Shown here: in pieces, positions 1 to 7,977 of the stretch
Position numbering within the stretch: position 1 is the stretch's first letter
Layout of the letters: each line of letters starts with the position of its first letter
NCBI GenBank assembly: GCA_003258405.1
Contig: QKPN01000006.1
Coordinates: forward strand, 62,001-126,000
Direction: 5' to 3'
Length of the DNA: 64,000 nt
Origin: Rhodobacteraceae bacterium DSL-40
GTDB taxonomy: Bacteria; Pseudomonadota; Alphaproteobacteria; Rhodobacterales; Rhodobacteraceae
Position numbers and translations under genes: made by a program
The notes under the pieces: generated by a model
Seen by the model: the letters and a program-made list of their open reading frames with translations, nothing else
Database searches by the model: none
Told to the model about the DNA's origin: nothing

Positions 1-39
1 ACCTGCCGGATCCTCGGCTTGAACGGAGGCGCAACATGA
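1..39 (+). CDS. Possible 3' end of an upstream gene (partial)
   Basis: The first 12 codons of the window are open in the frame that ends with TGA at 37-39. That stop would overlap the next gene's ATG (36-38) in the ATGA arrangement common in this genome. Only 12 residues are visible, so no product can be named, and the open frame could be chance. Confidence 0.25.
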   Translation, partial: TCRILGLNGGAT

Positions 40-725
40 CGCTGGCCGCGCCGCCATACCTCGATTTCGAAACGGTACTCTCGCGCGCGCTGGGGAGCCT
101 GCAGGGTCTTCGGGTGCTCGACATGGGCGCGGGCCGTGGCGATGTGACGCGGCGCCTTGCTGCGGCCGGCGCGGATGTGACCGGTGTTGAACCCTCGCGC
201 GAGGCACTCGACGCGGCGGTGCAGTCAGGCGGCGGGCCGAGCTACGTCCTTGCCGGCGCGGAGGCTACAGGGCTCGCCTCGGCTGCCTTCGATCTCGTCT
301 TCTTCAGCAAGAGCCTGCATCACTGTCCCGACATGACAGCGGCCCTCGTCGAGTCGATCCGCCTGCTACGGCCCGCGGGCCGGATTGCTGTGCTTGAGCC
401 GGTGAGTCCTGATCCGTTCTGGCCAGTCATGCGGCATGTGGACGACGAGAGTGCTGTTCATGCCGAAGCCGTCACTGCTATCGAGGCTCAGGTCGCCGGA
501 GGCTTCTGCCGTCGCGAGGCCCAGCTGCTCTTCGCAACGAAATTCCGCACGGAAAGTGTCGATGCGCTCGTTGAACTGCTGCTCTCGGTCGATCCGCGCC
601 GTAGGCTTGACGCCGAGGGGCGCGCGGCAATGGAGCGCGCCTTCGCGACCGCTTGCGAGACGGATGCCGTGGGGCGTTTCATCCCGCACTGGCTTCGGCT
701 CGACGTGCTGCGTGCCGTGGCGTGA
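36..725 (+). CDS. Class I SAM-dependent methyltransferase
   Basis: A 229-residue Rossmann-fold methyltransferase of the Methyltransf_11 type. Motif I (VLDMGAGRG, about residues 27-35) binds S-adenosylmethionine. E52 in GVEPS is the usual acidic residue after strand 2, and FDLVFFSKSLHH (about 85-96) is the post-I/motif II region seen in small-molecule and quinone-type methyltransferases. A good ribosome binding site (GGAGG, 8 bases upstream) supports the ATG. The following gene, meaB, lies on the opposite strand 3 bases away, so the context does not reveal a substrate. The family is certain; the methyl acceptor is unknown. Confidence 0.85.
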   Translation: MTLAAPPYLDFETVLSRALGSLQGLRVLDMGAGRGDVTRRLAAAGADVTGVEPSREALDAAVQSGGGPSYVLAGAEATGLASAAFDLVFFSKSLHHCPDMTAALVESIRLLRPAGRIAVLEPVSPDPFWPVMRHVDDESAVHAEAVTAIEAQVAGGFCRREAQLLFATKFRTESVDALVELLLSVDPRRRLDAEGRAAMERAFATACETDAVGRFIPHWLRLDVLRAVA

Positions 726-728
726 GCC

Positions 729-1736
729 TCAGGAGGGGTGTGAAACCGGCGCGAAGGCATCGAGAAGGGTTTCTGCCGCAATATCCGGTGTGAGTTCCCC
801 GTCGGCAACCTGTCGCGCGAGCTCTGCTCTCCGCGCGGCCGCCTCTGGGTTCTTGTGAAGCCGCGCGATGAGGCCGGTCTCGATCGCATGGGAGAACCAG
901 GTCTGAGCCTGCGCGCGCCGCCGTGCCTCCCAGCTGCCGTTGGCTTGGCGGCCTTTCGCGAGCTTCTCGATCGTCTCCCAGGCCGCCTCGAGACCGTCGC
1001 CGGTGTAGGCCGAAACGGTGCGCGCGCAGGGAAAGCCCTCCGGGTCGCCGGGGCGCGCGCGCAGCAGGCGCAACGCCCCACCATAGTCTGCACAGGTCCT
1101 GAGCGCCTGGGACTTCAACTCGCCGTCGGCCTTGTTGACGAGGATGATGTCGGCCATCTCCATGATGCCGCGCTTCACGCCCTGCAGCTCATCGCCGCCC
1201 GCCGGCGCGAGCAGGAGGACGAAGATGTCGGTCATGTCCGCGACCATGGTCTCCGACTGACCGACGCCGACAGTCTCGATGACCACGATATCCGCGCCCC
1301 AGGCTTCGACCAGCCGGATGGTCTCGCGGGTGCGCTGACCCACGCCGCCCAGCGTGGCTTGGCTTGGGGAGGGGCGAATGAAGGCGCCGGGTGTGCGCGC
1401 GAGTTTTTCCATGCGGGTCTTGTCGCCGAGGATGGAGCCGCCCGAGCGCGCCGAGGACGGATCCACTGCAAGAACGGCCAGCCGCAGCCCGCGTTCGGTC
1501 AGCAGGAGGCCGAAACTCTCGGTAAAGCTCGACTTGCCGACGCCGGGCGTCCCGGTCAGGCCGATGCGGAGAGCCGGGGTCTCGCGCGGGGGCAGGGAGG
1601 CGAGGAGCGCGCGGGCCTCGGCCCGGTGATCAGCGCGGCTCGACTCGATCAGCGTGATCGCCCTTGCCAGCGCGCGCCGGTCGCCCGATGCAAGCCTTGC
1701 CGCAAGTTCTGTCGTGCCGCCATCCCTATCGCTCAT
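729..1736 (-). CDS. meaB: Methylmalonyl-CoA mutase-associated GTPase MeaB
   Basis: A 335-residue G3E-family GTPase (ArgK/MeaB). The family protects and reloads adenosylcobalamin-dependent methylmalonyl-CoA mutase. Visible motifs in order are the P-loop GTPGVGKSS (62-70), VDPSS (91-95), ETVGVGQ (154-160) and NKAD (201-204, guanine specificity). The start chosen is MSDRDGG; an in-frame ATG 21 bases upstream would add MREGLDG, which is not typical. The mutase gene is not in the window, so pairing with methylmalonyl-CoA mutase (or the related ethylmalonyl-CoA mutase) is inferred from the family. The gene ends 3 bases from the convergent methyltransferase. Confidence 0.93.
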   Translation of the reverse strand: MSDRDGGTTELAARLASGDRRALARAITLIESSRADHRAEARALLASLPPRETPALRIGLTGTPGVGKSSFTESFGLLLTERGLRLAVLAVDPSSARSGGSILGDKTRMEKLARTPGAFIRPSPSQATLGGVGQRTRETIRLVEAWGADIVVIETVGVGQSETMVADMTDIFVLLLAPAGGDELQGVKRGIMEMADIILVNKADGELKSQALRTCADYGGALRLLRARPGDPEGFPCARTVSAYTGDGLEAAWETIEKLAKGRQANGSWEARRRAQAQTWFSHAIETGLIARLHKNPEAAARRAELARQVADGELTPDIAAETLLDAFAPVSHPS

Positions 1737-1913
1737 GCCGTCCAGTCCTTCACGCAAGCTTCAACACACCGTACGGGTTCGTGCTTGGCCCCGCCCCGCG
1801 GCTTTGGCATACACCAAGACGCGCTGCCCGCTGTCAACCTCATGCCCGCCCGCTTCACCCGTCCTGCCGACGCCTGGCCTGTCGCGACGCCCCTTGATCC
1901 GAGGTTTCTCCCA

Positions 1914-2639
1914 ATGATGCTCCGCCCGATCCGAAATGCCCTTCTGGCGCTGGCAGTTGCGCCGCTCGCGGCAGCACCTGCCGCGGCGGCGGAGACCTAC
2001 GAGGCTGCCTTCGATTTCCGTATCGCCGGCATCCGGGCGGGGGAGATCTCGATGGGGGGTGTCGAGTCCGGCCGCACCTACGAGGCACGGGCCAAGGTGA
2101 ACACCGCCGGGCTGGTCGGGATCTTCGCGGATTTCCGTTTCGATGGCACGGCGGCCGGAGGCGTGGCGGGGGACGGTCGAATCGTCCCGCAGGTCTTCCG
2201 GGCCTCTTCGGTTTCGCCTCGCGCCGCGCGCGAGACGCGGATCGACTGGGAAAACGGGACGCCAGTCTTCGTCTCGGTGAAGCCCGAGCGCAGTACCTCG
2301 CCGGATCCCTCGAACCAGACAGGCACGCTCGATCCGGTTTCGGCAAGCTTCGCGCTCCTGCGCGATGTGCCGGTCGGCGAGGTCTGCGGGAAGTCGGTGG
2401 ATGTCTTCGACGGCTCGAGGCGCTCGCGGATCACGCTCGGGAAGCCGGAGATGCAGGGCGATGGCGAGATCCTCTGCAATGGCCGCTACGAGCGGCTGGA
2501 GGGGGAAGAGCAGACCTTCAACACCTCTTCGTCCTATCCTTTCAAGGCGATCTTCCGCGATCGCGGCGACGGCGTTGCGCAACTCCAGCGGCTGGACACC
2601 AAGACCCAGTTCGGCCGTGCCGCGCTCGTGCGAAAATAG
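1914..2639 (+). CDS. DUF3108 domain-containing exported protein
   Basis: A 241-residue protein with a clear Sec signal peptide: MMLRPIRN, a hydrophobic core, then an Ala-rich cleavage region ending near residue 26 before ETYEA. The mature part (YEAAFDFRIAGIRAGE, then repeated beta-like stretches) fits DUF3108, a periplasmic beta-rich family of unknown function. The frame stays open far upstream over meaB on the other strand, but the signal peptide and gene layout fix the start at 1914 or at the adjacent ATG at 1917. hrpB begins 11 bases after the stop, so the two may be co-transcribed. The molecular role is not known. Confidence 0.8.
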   Translation: MMLRPIRNALLALAVAPLAAAPAAAAETYEAAFDFRIAGIRAGEISMGGVESGRTYEARAKVNTAGLVGIFADFRFDGTAAGGVAGDGRIVPQVFRASSVSPRAARETRIDWENGTPVFVSVKPERSTSPDPSNQTGTLDPVSASFALLRDVPVGEVCGKSVDVFDGSRRSRITLGKPEMQGDGEILCNGRYERLEGEEQTFNTSSSYPFKAIFRDRGDGVAQLQRLDTKTQFGRAALVRK

Positions 2640-2650
2640 GCGCGGGCAGC

Positions 2651-5158
2651 ATGGCGCAACTGCCGATCGAGCCGGTCCTGCCCGCGCTCGGCGCCGCCCT
2701 TGCGGCGCGCGGCTGCGCCGTGCTCCAGGCTCCTCCTGGTGCAGGCAAGACGACCCGGGTGCCGCTTTTCCTGCTCGAGGCCGGCGCTGTCGACGGGCGT
2801 ATTCTCATGCTTGAGCCGCGGCGGGTGGCGGCGCGGGCCGCCGCCGAGCGGCTGGCCGCAAGCCTCGGTGAAACGCCGGGTGGCCGCGTTGGCTATCGCA
2901 TCCGCGGCGAGAGCGTGCCCGGCAACCGGATCGAGGTCGTGACGGAAGGGATCCTCACCCGCATGATCCAGTCCGATCCCGAACTTCCGGGCATTGGCTG
3001 CGTCATCTTTGACGAGTTTCACGAGCGCGCGCTTCAGGCCGATCTCGGCCTTGCGCTCACACTTGAGCTTCGTGCCGCACTCCGGCCCGAGCTGAAACTC
3101 ATCGTCATGTCCGCAACCCTCGATGCGGAGCCCGTCGCGGCTCTGCTCGGAGATGCCCCGCTCGTCACTTCGGAAGGGCGAGCCTTCCCGGTCGAGACCC
3201 TCTGGCTCGATCGCCCCTGGGCGAGCGGCCCGCCGCGGCGTGGCCAGTTCGAGGCGGCGGCGGCCGATCTCGTCGAGACAGCACTTGCCGGAACCGAAGG
3301 CGGTGTGCTCGTCTTCCTGCCAGGACAGGCGGAAATCGGGCGTGTGGCTCAGCTTCTCGAACGCCGCGTGCCGCGAAACGTGATGATCCAGCCTCTCCAT
3401 GGCGGTCTCAAGCTCGCTGCGCAACGGGCCGCGCTGACGTCGCTCGCCGAAGGACGCAAGCTCGTGCTCGCCACCTCCATTGCGGAAACCTCCCTCACCA
3501 TTCCCGATGTGCGGGTTGTCGTTGATGCGGGCCGTGCGCGCCGGGCACGCTTCGATCCCGGCTCCGGCATGTCGCGCCTGGTGACGGAACGCGTGACGCG
3601 CGCAGAAGCCGAGCAGCGGCGTGGCCGCGCCGGACGCGTTGCCGCCGGTTGGTGCTATCGGCTCTGGACGAAGGGGGAGGAAGGGGCGCTTGCCGCCTTC
3701 CCGCCTCCCGAAATTGCTTCCGCCGATCTCGCGCCGCTCGCACTTGAACTCTCGCTCTGGGGCGCGGCCGAGACCGACGGGCTCGCGTTCCTCACGCCGC
3801 CGCCCGATGCGGCCTTCACCGAGGCACGTATGCTGCTCGCGGAGCTCGGTGCGCTCGACCCCGACGGGCGAATCAGCAGCCACGGCAGGCAATTGGCCCG
3901 GCTGCCAGTCCACCCCCGGCTCGCCCACATGCTGGTTGCGGCACAGGAGCGTGGCGGTGCCGGGCTCGCGGCCGATCTCGCGGCGTTGCTTGAAAATCGT
4001 GATCCGTTGCGCGCACGGGGAGGTGGTCGCGCGCCTGCGGACCTTCTCCTGCGGATCCGGGCGCTTGCAGATGCCGCCAAGCTGATGCGGGACGTGCCGG
4101 TCGAGGTGGACCGCGGGGCGCTCGCCGCGATCCGGCAGGAAGCCGCGCGCCTTCGGCGTCTCGTTCCAGGAGCGTCCGGCGCGGGAGAGCTCTCCGTCGG
4201 AGGGGCGCTGTCGCTCGCCTATCCCGATCGGATCGGCAAGCGCCGCGACGGCGAGGCGCCGCGCTTCCTGCTGTCCGGCGGCAAGGGGGCTCTGACCGCA
4301 CCAGGCGAGCCGCTCGGCGCCGCGCAGATGCTGGTGGCCGGCGATCTGGACGGCAATCCGCGCGAGGCCCTCATCCGGCTTGCCGCGCCCGTCACCGAAG
4401 CCGAAATCCGTGCGCTGCATGGCGGACGGCTGCGGCATGTTCAGTCTTGCGAATGGTCGCGGCGGGATCGGGCAGTGATCGCGCGCGACCGCCTGATGCT
4501 CGGCGCACTCGCGTTGGAGGACAGGCGCTGGAGCGATGTGCCACCCGAGGCGCTTGCAGCGGCAATGGTGGAGGGGGTGCGTGATCTCGGCCTCGAGATC
4601 CTGCCTTGGAGCGATGCCGCGCGGCGGTTTGCGGGACGCGCGGAATGGCTCCGCGCCCATGGAGGTGCGGAACTGCCCGACTTTTCGCCCGACGGCCTGA
4701 TCGCGACGCTTGAGAACTGGCTGGCACCGCATCTTGGCGCCGTCCGCCGGGCAGAGCAGCTCGGGGGGCTCGATCTGCTCGCCATCCTTGAGGCGCGGCT
4801 TTCATGGGAGGAGCGGCAGATGCTTGATCGCCTTGCGCCGCCTGCGATCACCGCGCCCACCGGCACGCGCCTGCCCGTGGATTATGGCGGCGATGCGCCC
4901 TCGGTCTCTGTGCGGCTCCAGGAGCTCTTTGGCCTTACGCGACACCCGACGGTGGGGCCCGAAGCCATTCCGCTTGTGCTTCACCTGCTGTCACCGGCGC
5001 AGCGGCCGGTGCAGACAACCTCGGATCTGCCGGGCTTCTGGGCCTCTTCCTATGCCGATGTGCGGCGCGACCTGCGCGGCCGCTACCCGAAGCACTCCTG
5101 GCCCGAGGACCCCGTCGCCGCTGAGCCAACGCGGAGAACGGTGCGGCGGCGATCCTGA
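2651..5158 (+). CDS. hrpB: ATP-dependent helicase HrpB
   Basis: An 835-residue DEAH-box helicase of full family length. Seen in order are Walker A (APPGAGKTT, 27-35), the DEFH Walker B (121-124; HrpB-type variant of DEAH), SAT (about 154), a Q/R-rich motif VI (QRRGRAGR, about 323), the helicase-associated HA2 region, and the C-terminal HrpB domain with the family's ending of repeated aromatic/Pro motifs (LPGFWASSYADVRRDLRGRYPKH). HrpB homologues are RNA/DNA-dependent ATPases of uncertain cellular role in most bacteria. It lies 11 bases after the DUF3108 gene and probably shares its transcript. Confidence 0.93.
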   Translation: MAQLPIEPVLPALGAALAARGCAVLQAPPGAGKTTRVPLFLLEAGAVDGRILMLEPRRVAARAAAERLAASLGETPGGRVGYRIRGESVPGNRIEVVTEGILTRMIQSDPELPGIGCVIFDEFHERALQADLGLALTLELRAALRPELKLIVMSATLDAEPVAALLGDAPLVTSEGRAFPVETLWLDRPWASGPPRRGQFEAAAADLVETALAGTEGGVLVFLPGQAEIGRVAQLLERRVPRNVMIQPLHGGLKLAAQRAALTSLAEGRKLVLATSIAETSLTIPDVRVVVDAGRARRARFDPGSGMSRLVTERVTRAEAEQRRGRAGRVAAGWCYRLWTKGEEGALAAFPPPEIASADLAPLALELSLWGAAETDGLAFLTPPPDAAFTEARMLLAELGALDPDGRISSHGRQLARLPVHPRLAHMLVAAQERGGAGLAADLAALLENRDPLRARGGGRAPADLLLRIRALADAAKLMRDVPVEVDRGALAAIRQEAARLRRLVPGASGAGELSVGGALSLAYPDRIGKRRDGEAPRFLLSGGKGALTAPGEPLGAAQMLVAGDLDGNPREALIRLAAPVTEAEIRALHGGRLRHVQSCEWSRRDRAVIARDRLMLGALALEDRRWSDVPPEALAAAMVEGVRDLGLEILPWSDAARRFAGRAEWLRAHGGAELPDFSPDGLIATLENWLAPHLGAVRRAEQLGGLDLLAILEARLSWEERQMLDRLAPPAITAPTGTRLPVDYGGDAPSVSVRLQELFGLTRHPTVGPEAIPLVLHLLSPAQRPVQTTSDLPGFWASSYADVRRDLRGRYPKHSWPEDPVAAEPTRRTVRRRS

Positions 5159-5170
5159 CCGGCGCCGCTT

Positions 5171-5213
5171 TTCCTTGAGAGCGCGGCGCAGGAGTGCTCT
5201 AGTGCTCAAGGAA
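5171..5213. promoter_or_regulatory. Perfect 9-bp inverted repeat upstream of glutamate dehydrogenase
   Basis: TTCCTTGAG (5171-5179) and CTCAAGGAA (5205-5213) are exact reverse complements separated by 25 bases. The pair lies between the hrpB stop and the gdh start, 33 bases before the ATG. It could be an operator for the dehydrogenase or part of a terminator for hrpB; there is no T-run after it. Confidence 0.4.
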
Positions 5214-5246
5214 GAGGCAGACAAAAGCCGCTCAGGGAGGATCGAG

Positions 5247-6680
5247 ATGAACGCTCCGCTTCGGGAACCGAGTTTCCGCGAATCCGTCGACATTATGTTC
5301 AACCGGGCCGTGCGCCTGATGGATCTCTCACCCGGTCTCGAGGAAAAGATCCGGGTGTGCAATTCGACCTACACCGTGCGTTTCGGCGTTCGCCTGCGTG
5401 GCTCGATCCACACCTTCACCGGCTACCGCTCCGTTCATTCCGAACACATGGAACCCGTCAAGGGCGGTATCCGCTTCGCGCCCAGCGTGCATCAGGACGA
5501 GGTCGAAGCGCTTGCCGCGTTGATGACCTACAAGTGCGCGTTGGTTGAAGTGCCGTTCGGCGGCTCGAAGGGCGGGCTCCGGATCGACCCGCGCGAGTGG
5601 GAGGAGCACGAAATGGAGCTCATCACCCGCCGCTTCGCCTATGAGCTCGCCAAGCGTGACCTGATCCACCCGTCCCAGAACGTGCCCGCGCCCGACATGG
5701 GCACCGGGGAGCGGGAAATGGCCTGGATCGTCGATCAGTATCGCCGGATGAACACGACCGACATCAATTCCGCTGCCTGCGTCACCGGCAAGCCCCTCAA
5801 TGCGGGTGGCATCCATGGCCGCGTCGAGGCAACCGGGCGCGGTGTGCAATATGCGCTGCGCGAGTTCTTCCGGCACCCGGACGATCTCAAGGCGGCCGGT
5901 CTTGATGGCACTCTCGATGGCAAGCGCGTGATCGTGCAGGGGCTCGGCAATGTCGGCTTCCATGCCGCGAAGTTCCTCTCGGAAGAGGATGGCTGCCGGA
6001 TTGTCGCGGTGATCGAGCGCGACGGCGCCATCGTCAATCCCAAGGGCATTCCGATCGAATTCCTCAAGACCCATATCGGCGCGAACGGAGGGGTCAAGGG
6101 TTTCCCGCGCGGCACATATGTCGAGGATGGCTCTTCCGTCCTGGAAATGGAATGCGACATCCTGATCCCGGCGGCGATGGAGGCGGTCATCACCATCGAG
6201 AACGCGGCCCGCGTCCGTGCGCCGCTGATCGTGGAGGCGGCAAACGGCCCGGTCACTGCTGGCGCAGACGAGATCCTTCGGGCGAAGGGCACGGTGATCA
6301 TGCCCGATCTCTACGTCAACGCAGGCGGCGTGACTGTCAGCTACTTCGAGTGGGTGAAGAACCTCAGCCATATCCGCTTCGGCAGGATGCAGCGGCGCCA
6401 GGAAGAGGCGCACAGTCTCATGCTCGTCAACGAGATCGAGCGCATCCTGCACGAGACCGGCGCGCAGATGAACCTCTCGGATGCCTTCAAGCAGGAGTTC
6501 GTGCGTGGGGCAGGCGAGCTTGAGCTTGTGCGCTCCGGCCTCGACGACACGATGCGTATCGCATACCAGTCGATGCGCGAGATCTGGCATGGCCGCAAGG
6601 ATGTGGAAGACCTCCGTATCGCCGCCTACATCGTCTCGATCAGCCGGGTTGCACAGAGCTACCGTTCCAAAGGCCTCTGA
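5247..6680 (+). CDS. Glu/Leu/Phe/Val dehydrogenase (glutamate dehydrogenase)
   Basis: A 477-residue amino-acid dehydrogenase, most probably NAD-type glutamate dehydrogenase, which converts glutamate to 2-oxoglutarate and ammonia. Substrate-binding lysines are present in VKGGIRF (K72), TYKCALV (K96) and the catalytic GSKGG (K108). NVPAPDMGT carries the catalytic Asp, and GLGNVGFHA is the dinucleotide fold. It is longer than the usual 410-450-residue bacterial enzyme because of an N-terminal extension and a C-terminal helical tail. The ATG follows AGGGAGGATCGAG, a strong ribosome binding site. NAD versus NADP preference cannot be read safely from sequence alone. Confidence 0.92.
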   Translation: MNAPLREPSFRESVDIMFNRAVRLMDLSPGLEEKIRVCNSTYTVRFGVRLRGSIHTFTGYRSVHSEHMEPVKGGIRFAPSVHQDEVEALAALMTYKCALVEVPFGGSKGGLRIDPREWEEHEMELITRRFAYELAKRDLIHPSQNVPAPDMGTGEREMAWIVDQYRRMNTTDINSAACVTGKPLNAGGIHGRVEATGRGVQYALREFFRHPDDLKAAGLDGTLDGKRVIVQGLGNVGFHAAKFLSEEDGCRIVAVIERDGAIVNPKGIPIEFLKTHIGANGGVKGFPRGTYVEDGSSVLEMECDILIPAAMEAVITIENAARVRAPLIVEAANGPVTAGADEILRAKGTVIMPDLYVNAGGVTVSYFEWVKNLSHIRFGRMQRRQEEAHSLMLVNEIERILHETGAQMNLSDAFKQEFVRGAGELELVRSGLDDTMRIAYQSMREIWHGRKDVEDLRIAAYIVSISRVAQSYRSKGL

Positions 6681-6775
6681 CGGCATGTCTGGTCGGAACT
6701 GCCGCTTCTGCGGATGAGAAACGATCCGCGCAGCCGCGTCTTGCTGTGGCCCAGATGTTCCTCTCAGATCCGCAG

Positions 6776-7021
6776 TCAGTCCGGCTTTCGGATCAGAAAG
6801 GCTCGCACGCCGTCGCCTATGTCGGCCTCGCCCGCGAAGGTATAGCCCTGCTCGGCGCAGAAATGCGGGAAGTCGATGCGGGCGGCGGGATCGTCGGCCA
6901 GCACGCGCAGCACCGTGCCGGGGCCGAGGCCGAGAAGCCGCTTGCGCGCGCGCAGGACCGGCAGGGGGCAGAGGAGCCCCCGCGCATCGAGTTCCGCATC
7001 CCAGCTCGTGCCCGTGTTCAT
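6776..7021 (-). CDS. TusA-family sulfurtransferase
   Basis: An 81-residue single-domain TusA/SirA/YeeD-type protein. The diagnostic Cys-Pro-x-Pro motif is present as RGLLCPLPV, with C18 as the persulfide-carrying cysteine. The ATG used (MNTGTSWDAEL) gives the standard family length; an upstream in-frame start would add 14 residues not typical of the family. Such proteins pass sulfur to tRNA thiolation, molybdenum cofactor or other sulfur routes. It lies beside a divergently transcribed ccdA-like gene, a frequent neighbour of sulfur and redox genes, but its specific partner is unknown. Confidence 0.88.
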   Translation of the reverse strand: MNTGTSWDAELDARGLLCPLPVLRARKRLLGLGPGTVLRVLADDPAARIDFPHFCAEQGYTFAGEADIGDGVRAFLIRKPD

Positions 7022-7143
7022 GGGCCGAGAGCTAGCTTCCGGCCTTGCGCTTGTCCACGCCAATGTGACGCGTTCCGGAGGTGACGGAGCGGCGGGAAGC
7101 CGCTAGGTTGCGCGCCAGTCCGGGGCAGGCAGACGGAGAAGAG

Positions 7144-7896
7144 ATGTTCGGTGTGGATCTTTGGGATGCCTCGCTGGTGCCGGCGCTCGGCGTGGCGCTT
7201 GCCGCGGGGGTGTTGAGCTTCCTGTCCCCTTGTGTCCTGCCCATCGTTCCGCCCTATCTCGCCTTCATGGCCGGGGCATCCATGGACGAGATGGCGACGG
7301 GTCGCGGTGGCACGCGGCGCGCGCTTCAGGCCGCCGTCTTCTTCGTGCTTGGGCTCTCGACAGTCTTCCTCTTCCTGGGCCTCGCGGCCTCGGTTTTCGG
7401 ACGGCTGCTGCTCAGCCATCAGCGCGAGATGGCGATGCTCGCAGGTGCGGTCATCCTCATCTTCGGCCTGCATTTTCTCGGCGTGATCCGGATTCCGCTG
7501 CTTTATCGCGAGGCGCGCTTCGAGACCGCTGCAAAGGGCGGCACGGCCTTTGGCGCCTATGTGCTGGGGCTCGCATTCGCCTTTGGTTGGACGCCCTGCA
7601 TCGGCCCGGTTCTGGGCGCGATTCTCTCGCTGGCCGCGACGGAAGGCTCGGTCGAGCGGGGCATGCTGCTCATGGGATTCTACGCGGTGGGGCTTGGGCT
7701 TCCCTTCCTGCTCACGGCCATATTTCTCCAGCGCGCGCTGGGCGTGATGGCGCATCTCAAGCGTCACATGGGGGCGATCGAACGCGCCATGGGCGTGCTG
7801 CTGGTGGCCGTCGGGCTTCTCATGATGACCGGCGCCTTCAGCAGCCTTTCCTTCTGGCTGCTCGAAACCTTCCCGGCACTCGGTCAGATCGGATAG
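7144..7896 (+). CDS. ccdA: Cytochrome c biogenesis protein CcdA (DsbD transmembrane-type)
   Basis: A 250-residue integral membrane protein with about six hydrophobic segments. The two redox cysteines of the CcdA/DsbD family are visible, C30 in SFLSPCVLP and C152 in GWTPCIGP. It carries electrons from cytoplasmic thioredoxin across the inner membrane to periplasmic thiol proteins such as CcmG, whose gene lies at 21.8-22.3 kb. The start MFGVDLW follows GGAGAAGAG; a longer in-frame start at 7081 would add a non-membrane, Arg-rich leader and is rejected. It converges on the PQQ dehydrogenase operon, with a strong hairpin between them. Confidence 0.93.
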   Translation: MFGVDLWDASLVPALGVALAAGVLSFLSPCVLPIVPPYLAFMAGASMDEMATGRGGTRRALQAAVFFVLGLSTVFLFLGLAASVFGRLLLSHQREMAMLAGAVILIFGLHFLGVIRIPLLYREARFETAAKGGTAFGAYVLGLAFAFGWTPCIGPVLGAILSLAATEGSVERGMLLMGFYAVGLGLPFLLTAIFLQRALGVMAHLKRHMGAIERAMGVLLVAVGLLMMTGAFSSLSFWLLETFPALGQIG

Positions 7897-7928
7897 CCCC
7901 AGGTCGCGGACCCGGTTGACCCCCGGCT

Positions 7929-7959
7929 GGAACCGGCGGTAGCGCTGCCCGCCGGTTCC
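7929..7959 (+). terminator. Strong hairpin terminator after ccdA
   Basis: GGAACCGGCGG (7929-7939) and CCGCCGGTTCC (7949-7959) form a perfect 11-bp stem with a 9-base loop, followed by GTTTGT. It lies between the convergent ccdA and PQQ dehydrogenase genes. The T-rich side favours termination of ccdA, though the stem could act on both strands. Confidence 0.7.
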
Positions 7960-7977
7960 GTTTGTGCGCTGCGCGGC

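Noticed and set aside
855-1913. Upstream extension of the DUF3108 frame
   Set aside because: It is antisense to meaB; the signal peptide at 1914 marks the real start.
2534-4732. Long minus-strand open frame of 732 codons
   Set aside because: It lies wholly within hrpB and the end of the DUF3108 gene on the other strand, and its composition is the Arg/Gly-rich type of antisense translation.
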